Shown here one piece after another: positions 21,642-25,661 of a stretch of 25,661 bases of DNA. The notes beneath the pieces were generated by a model. The model was not told the DNA's origin. It ran no database searches and saw nothing but the letters and a program-made list of their open reading frames with translations. This DNA is from DATHBP01 sp035296085 (lineage in GTDB: Bacteria > Actinomycetota > Actinomycetes > Propionibacteriales > Nocardioidaceae). The stretch covers positions 1 through 25,661 of the forward strand of contig DATHBP010000186.1 in the NCBI GenBank assembly GCA_035296085.1, in the 5' to 3' direction. Every line of letters starts with the position of its first letter. Within the stretch, counting starts at the first letter, position 1. The position numbers were made by a program, and so were the translations under genes.

Positions 21642-23045
21642 CTACAGGGCTCGGACAGCGGCCAGCAGCTTGCCCAGCGTGTCGCGGGCATCACCGAACA
21701 GCAGCGTCGTCTTCGGGTCGAAGAGCAGCTCGTTCTCGATGCCGGCGAAGCCCGGACGCATCGAGCGCTTGAGGAAGACCACCTGGCGGGCTTCGTCGGC
21801 GGCGAGGATAGGCATCCCGTAGATCGGCGCGCTGGGCGTCGTCTTCGCCGCCGGGTTGACGACGTCGTTGGCTCCGACCACCAGCACGACGTCGGTTTGC
21901 TTGAACTCGCCGTTGATGTCGTTCATCTCCTTGAGCTGCTCGTAGGGGACCTGTGCCTCGGCGAGCAGCACGTTCATGTGTCCAGGCATCCGCCCGGCGA
22001 CCGGATGGATGGCGTACTCGACCCCGATCTCCCGCTCCTCCAGGGCCTCGACCAGATCGCGCAGCGTGTGCTGCGCCTGCGCGACTGCCAGTCCGTACCC
22101 CGGGACGACGATCACCCGCTTGGCGTACCCGAGCAGGATCGCAATGTCCTCCGGCGAGCCCGAGCGCACCGGTCGGTCGCTGAGATCGGTCGAGCCCAGC
22201 GTCGAGCCGCCGCGCAACGCCCCGAACAAGATGTTGCCGAGGCTGCGACCCATGGCCGCCGCCATCAGCTTGGTGAGCAGCGTTCCGGACGCGCCGACCA
22301 GTGTGCCGGCGACGAGCAACAGCGTGTTGCCGAGCACATAGCCGCCGGCCGCGACCGTGAGGCCGGTGAACGCGTTGAGCAGCGAGATGACGATCGGTAC
22401 GTCCGCGCCACCCACCGGGAGAACCAGTAGGAGCCCGAGCCCCAACCCGACGACGGCGAGCACGATGCCGGCCCACATCGCGGGCGACGCCACGAGGACG
22501 ACGGACAGCGCGATCGCGGCGAGCAGCGAACCGCCGAAGATCACCGGCAGCCCGGGGAACGTGATCGGCCGGGTCGGCAGCAGATCCTGCAGCTTGCCGA
22601 ACGTCACCAGCGAGCCGGAGAAGCTCACCGAACCGACGAGGACCGTGAACGCGGTCGCCACCAGGTGAAACACCGGCACGCTGCCACCGACGCCGGCCGC
22701 CGCCTGGTCAACCGTGGCGAGGTTGTGGAGCTCCAACAGGGCGACAAGCGCTGCCGCTCCGCCGCCAACCCCGTTGAACAGCGCAACCAGCTGCGGCATC
22801 TGGGTCATCTGGACGCGCTGGGCGCCGACAACTCCGATGACGGAGCCCACCGCTATCGCCACCAGGATGAGCGGCAAGTGGTCCACGTCTTCGGCGAAGA
22901 ACACCGTGACGCAGGCCAGCAACGCGCCTGCGGCGCCGACCAGGTTCCCCGTGCGCGCGGTCTTCGGAGACGACAGCCCCTTCAGCGCGAGAATGAAGCA
23001 CACAGCCGCGACGAGGTACGCGAGCTGCACCCAGGTCGACGTCAT
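21642..23045 (-). CDS. pntB: NAD(P) transhydrogenase subunit beta
   Basis: It forms the membrane proton channel (part) and the NADP(H)-binding domain of proton-translocating transhydrogenase, which uses the proton gradient to make NADPH from NADH. Of 467 residues, about the first 270 contain eight or nine membrane helices. The C-terminal domain III has VIVVPGYGLAVAQAQH, HPVAGRMPGHMNVLLAEA, VVGANDVVNPAA and KRSMRPGFAGIENELLF, all hallmark NADP-site and domain-interface motifs. The ATG at 23045 overlaps the pntAb stop by 4 bp, so the frame upstream of it, which is open, is not used. Third gene of the pnt operon. Confidence 0.95.
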   Translation of the reverse strand: MTSTWVQLAYLVAAVCFILALKGLSSPKTARTGNLVGAAGALLACVTVFFAEDVDHLPLILVAIAVGSVIGVVGAQRVQMTQMPQLVALFNGVGGGAAALVALLELHNLATVDQAAAGVGGSVPVFHLVATAFTVLVGSVSFSGSLVTFGKLQDLLPTRPITFPGLPVIFGGSLLAAIALSVVLVASPAMWAGIVLAVVGLGLGLLLVLPVGGADVPIVISLLNAFTGLTVAAGGYVLGNTLLLVAGTLVGASGTLLTKLMAAAMGRSLGNILFGALRGGSTLGSTDLSDRPVRSGSPEDIAILLGYAKRVIVVPGYGLAVAQAQHTLRDLVEALEEREIGVEYAIHPVAGRMPGHMNVLLAEAQVPYEQLKEMNDINGEFKQTDVVLVVGANDVVNPAAKTTPSAPIYGMPILAADEARQVVFLKRSMRPGFAGIENELLFDPKTTLLFGDARDTLGKLLAAVRAL

Positions 23046-23341
23046 GCCTTCGGCACCCTCGGCTTGCGGCTGGTGAACATCTGCAGCATTCGGTCGGTGA
23101 CCACGAAACCGCCCACCATGTTGATGGTTGCGAGCACCACCGCGATGAGGCCGACGACCACCGCGAGCGTCGACTCCGCGTACGCCGTGACGATGACGGC
23201 GCCGACCAGGATGACGCCGTGGATGGCGTTGGCACCTGACATCAGCGGAGTGTGCAGCGTCGAGGACACCTTGGAGATGACCTCGATGCCGACGAACACG
23301 CTGAGCACGAAGATGGTCAGCCACACCATTGGCTCGCTCAT
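23042..23341 (-). CDS. pntAb: NAD(P) transhydrogenase subunit alpha, membrane part
   Basis: A 99-residue protein with three or four membrane helices, equal to the C-terminal membrane portion of E. coli PntA but encoded separately, as in the three-subunit transhydrogenases of many bacteria. LTIFVLSVFVGIEVISKVSS, HTPLMSGANAIHGVI and ATINMVGGFVVTDRML are the conserved parts. Start and stop overlap the neighbouring pnt genes by 4 bp each, so the three proteins are made in step. Confidence 0.94.
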   Translation of the reverse strand: MSEPMVWLTIFVLSVFVGIEVISKVSSTLHTPLMSGANAIHGVILVGAVIVTAYAESTLAVVVGLIAVVLATINMVGGFVVTDRMLQMFTSRKPRVPKA

Positions 23342-24465
23342 GCGCCGGCTCCTTCCAGCAGCTCGCGGGTCGGCTCGTGGCGTACGTCACCGGCGTGGGT
23401 GACGCAGCTGGTCGCCACGATCTCGTCGGCGAAGTCCGGTGCGAACGACCCGTCCTTGGTCATGAGCGTGACCAGGTTCGTCACGTTGTTGGCGTAGAGG
23501 CGGCTGGCCGGTCCGGGCATCTGGCTGGGCAGGTTTGCGGCGCCCCAGACCATCGCAGCGCCGATGCGCACCTCCTCGCCGGGCACCGAGCCCTCAACGT
23601 TGCCCCCCGTTTCCGCCGCCAGGTCGACCACCACCGAGCCGGCGGGCATCTGCTCGACCATCGCGCGGGTCACGAGCAGGGGCGCCTGTCGACCCGGCAC
23701 GGCGGCTGTGGTGATGAGCGCGTCGGCGGCGGCGATGTAGGGCGCGAGCAGCTCGCGCTGGCGTTCAGCACGGTCGGTCGTCATCTCCCGGGCGTATCCC
23801 CCCGTACCCTCCAGTGTCTCCAGGTCCAGTGTGATGGCCTCGGCCCCCATGGAGCGGATCTCCTCGGCGGCGGCGGCTCGGACGTCGTACGCCTTCACGA
23901 CCGCACCGAGGCGCTTCGAGGTGGCGATCGCCTGCAGTCCGGCGACGCCGGCGCCGAGGACCACGACCTGGGCCGGCGGGACAGTGCCCGCGGCGGTCAT
24001 GTTCAGCGGAAAGAAGCGGCGCAACCGCTCCGCAGCCACGACCGCGCAGCGGTAACCGGAGACGAGCGCCTGGGAGGACAGCGCGTCCATTGTCTGGGCC
24101 CGAGAGATGCGTGGCACGAGCTCGAGCGCAAAGGACGTGACTCCGCGAGCGCGGAGAACCCGCACCAGGTCGAGCGACTGGGCGGCCGGAAGGAACGACA
24201 CCGTGGACGTACCGGCGGCGAGGCGGTGGGCCTTGCTGATGTCGAGCGGCTGAACGGAGACGACGACGTCGGCGTTGTCGATGGCAGCCGCTTCGACAGT
24301 CGCTCCGGCTGACCGGTAGGCGTCGTCGGCGAAGTCTGCCGCCGCCCCGGCGCCCGTCTCGACGCTGACCTGCGCGCCGAGTGCGCTCAGCTTGGCCACG
24401 AGCTCCGGCACGATCGCGACCCGGGCCTCGCCGGGTCGGCTCTCGCGCACGACCGCGATCTTCAC
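23338..24465 (-). CDS. pntAa: NAD(P) transhydrogenase subunit alpha, NAD-binding part
   Basis: The soluble NAD(H)-binding domain I of the transhydrogenase, related to alanine dehydrogenase. It starts VKIAVVRESRPGEARVAI, followed by QTMDALSSQALVSGY (about 125-139), the Rossmann stretch VVVLGAGVAGLQAIATSKRL and the conserved YDVRAAAAEEIRSMGA. The chosen GTG at 24465 has AAGG about 8 nt upstream and gives 375 residues. A GTG at 24474 would overlap that ribosome site, so it is less likely. It is the first gene of the operon and is divergent from the XRE-type gene at 24585. Confidence 0.94.
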   Translation of the reverse strand: MKIAVVRESRPGEARVAIVPELVAKLSALGAQVSVETGAGAAADFADDAYRSAGATVEAAAIDNADVVVSVQPLDISKAHRLAAGTSTVSFLPAAQSLDLVRVLRARGVTSFALELVPRISRAQTMDALSSQALVSGYRCAVVAAERLRRFFPLNMTAAGTVPPAQVVVLGAGVAGLQAIATSKRLGAVVKAYDVRAAAAEEIRSMGAEAITLDLETLEGTGGYAREMTTDRAERQRELLAPYIAAADALITTAAVPGRQAPLLVTRAMVEQMPAGSVVVDLAAETGGNVEGSVPGEEVRIGAAMVWGAANLPSQMPGPASRLYANNVTNLVTLMTKDGSFAPDFADEIVATSCVTHAGDVRHEPTRELLEGAGA

Positions 24466-24541
24466 GCGCTGCACCTTAGGCGGTCACCAGGTGCGGATGC
24501 AGCAGCACCCGCCTGCGGCCGAAAGACGCAATTACCGCGGG

Positions 24542-24557
24542 CCGTACGGACAATTGT
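24542..24557. promoter_or_regulatory. Two adjoining 8-bp palindromes between pntAa and the XRE gene
   Basis: CCGTACGG (24542-24549) and ACAATTGT (24550-24557) are perfect palindromes lying side by side in the divergent region. TAGGGT (24571-24576) follows 8 nt before the XRE ATG and may be its -10. The site is a candidate operator for the XRE protein, by position only. Confidence 0.35.
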
Positions 24558-24584
24558 GCCGATGTGGGCCTAGGGTGGCTGCCC

Positions 24585-25268
24585 ATGGCGCAATCCCCAG
24601 GTCTGACGGCAGCAGCGCGGGTACGCGAGCTGCGCAGTCGCCGGCGGCTGACGGTGGAGGGGCTGGCCGCCGAGATGACCAAAGCCGGCATCCTCTGGGG
24701 ACCGGAGACAGTCACGGAGTTCGAGGACGGCCAACGCCAATGTCTCGACGTCGAAGAGCTCCTCGCGCTCGCTGTCGTGCTCTCGGTGCCGCCCGTCGCT
24801 CTCCTCACCGACTCGAGGGTCCCGACGACTGCGGTCACGCCGCAGGTCGAAGTGCCCACCGCCTATGGACTGCTGTGGATGCTGGGTGAACAGCCGCTGC
24901 ACGGGATGACCGGTTCGTGGACGGCCGAGACCCTCGCCATTCGGGTTACCCGTCGCTTCCACGACGCGATGTGCACAGCCGAGAAGGCGCACGGCACGTT
25001 GGCGACGATCGAGCGGTTGGCACGCGAGGGGCACTTGGACTTCTCCACCGCGGAGAGTCGGCGCAGCGACCAGGAGCGCGTTCTGCTCCACGCGCTCGCC
25101 GAGCTGTGCAACGCCGTGCACGACATGCGTACCAACGGCATCGCGATACCGCGCCTGGTCAACGAGGAGCTGCTCGTCACCCTTGCGCGCGGACGCGGGC
25201 TTACTCTCGACGTGGGCAGCGGGCGGTCGCCGGCGACCGTTCGACGACGGCTCACCTCCGCTCAGTAG
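24585..25268 (+). CDS. XRE-type helix-turn-helix regulator
   Basis: A 227-residue protein. Its N-terminus (about 9-75) resembles a Cro/CI-type helix-turn-helix: ARVRELRSRRRLTVEGLAAE, then ETVTEFEDGQRQCLDVEELLALAVVLSVPPVALL, here given in pieces as VTEFEDGQRQ and LDVEELLALAVVLSV. The last part, ending in the typical LSVPPVALL, is the usual end of these domains. The remaining ~140 residues are helical and match nothing I know; they carry no membrane segment. ATG at 24585 is preferred over the in-frame GTG at 24564 because the domain needs no extension. It is divergent from the pnt operon and may regulate it or itself. Its stop lies 3 bp from the convergent MFS gene. Confidence 0.8.
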   Translation: MAQSPGLTAAARVRELRSRRRLTVEGLAAEMTKAGILWGPETVTEFEDGQRQCLDVEELLALAVVLSVPPVALLTDSRVPTTAVTPQVEVPTAYGLLWMLGEQPLHGMTGSWTAETLAIRVTRRFHDAMCTAEKAHGTLATIERLAREGHLDFSTAESRRSDQERVLLHALAELCNAVHDMRTNGIAIPRLVNEELLVTLARGRGLTLDVGSGRSPATVRRRLTSAQ

Positions 25269-25271
25269 CAC

Positions 25272-25661
25272 CTACACCACGGCCGGCTGGGCGTTGCCTG
25301 CCTCCCTGATCCCGCGACGCGCGTCGACCTTGAGCAGGAGCAGACCGCCGACGGCGAAGAAGACGATGAGCGCGAGGATGGCTGGCCGGTAGGAGTCGGT
25401 CAGCTGGTAGACGACGCCGAACGTCAGGGTCCCGAACCAGCTCGTGCCGCGCTCCATGGAGTGGTAAAAGCTGAAGTACTCGCCTTCCTTGCCCTTCGGG
25501 ATCAGGAGGCTGAAGAACGAGCGGGCGAGCGCCTGGGTGCCACCGAGGACGATGCCGATGGCAACGGCCAGGCAGAGGAACGGCAGCACCTCCTCCTTGG
25601 GCAAGAAGTAGGCCGTGACCACGATGAGCATCCACAACGCCAGCCCGGCCAAGATCACCCG
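25272..25661 (-). CDS. MFS transporter, UMF1/Atg22-like (C-terminal part, cut by the window edge)
   Basis: Only the last 129 residues are in the window; the frame is open to base 25661. Four hydrophobic segments are seen: ILAGLALWMLIVVTAYFL, FLCLAVAIGIVLGGTQALAR, WFGTLTFGVVYQLTDS and AILALIVFFAVGGLLLL. GGTQALARSFFSLLIPKGKE and the ending KVDARRGIREAG are characteristic of the UMF1 branch of the major facilitator superfamily, related to the yeast vacuolar effluxer Atg22. The bacterial substrate is unknown. The first GTG in the window part (25658) is not the real start. Confidence 0.85.
   Translation of the reverse strand, partial: RVILAGLALWMLIVVTAYFLPKEEVLPFLCLAVAIGIVLGGTQALARSFFSLLIPKGKEGEYFSFYHSMERGTSWFGTLTFGVVYQLTDSYRPAILALIVFFAVGGLLLLKVDARRGIREAGNAQPAVV

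Noticed and set aside
1..25661. CRISPR arrays, insertion sequences, phage genes or an anti-phage system
   Set aside because: No regular spaced repeats, transposase or integrase motifs, or recognisable defence effectors were found. The NB-ARC/cyclase protein has STAND features but no defence neighbours.

Overview
The window is high-GC DNA from a member of the Actinomycetota. The best evidence is a TadA-associated protein family known mainly from actinobacteria next to tadA, a MarR regulator with an actinobacterial-type cysteine-rich tail, a cyclase/NB-ARC/TPR fusion typical of the phylum, a LytR_C domain protein, and several start codons only 5-8 nt after a -10-like hexamer (leaderless-type). 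The genus cannot be fixed from this sequence. About two dozen protein genes, one intact tRNA gene and one tRNA fragment are visible. No rRNA, CRISPR array, transposase or integrase was seen.

Left end (1-5484): a sulfoquinovose-type locus. An APS reductase (cysH), which makes sulfite, lies beside a tight minus-strand operon of UDP-sulfoquinovose synthase (sqdB, which uses sulfite and UDP-glucose), a sugar-nucleotide epimerase and a polyprenyl-phosphate-sugar-type GT2 transferase. A large multi-pass membrane protein that looks like a GT-C glycosyltransferase runs off the left edge. Together they suggest synthesis and export of a sulfonated sugar onto a lipid or surface glycan.

5485-15233: a LytR_C membrane-anchored protein; a minus-strand set of PAP2 phosphatase, unknown membrane protein and CPA2 antiporter; an EamA exporter; galactokinase downstream of an 891-residue cyclase-like/NB-ARC/TPR signalling protein; and a divergent SRPBCC/MarR pair.

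15335-16812: a TetR repressor divergent from a membrane protein. A 14-bp perfect inverted repeat, built of two palindromic half-sites 22 bp apart, overlaps a recognisable promoter.

16853-20369: a small tRNA-associated islet. A 57-bp piece of the 3' part of tRNA-Ser(CGA) at 16853-16909 repeats, in the same orientation, the intact gene at 20280-20369. The ~3.4 kb between them carries nhaA, an ArsB/NhaD-type transporter and a CBS-domain protein: ion-homeostasis cargo with no integrase. The nhaA leader can form two mutually exclusive hairpins.

Right end (20412-25661): housekeeping genes. These are tadA and its partner, a three-gene proton-translocating transhydrogenase operon (pntAa-pntAb-pntB), a divergent XRE-type regulator, and the end of an MFS (UMF1-like) transporter cut by the window edge.
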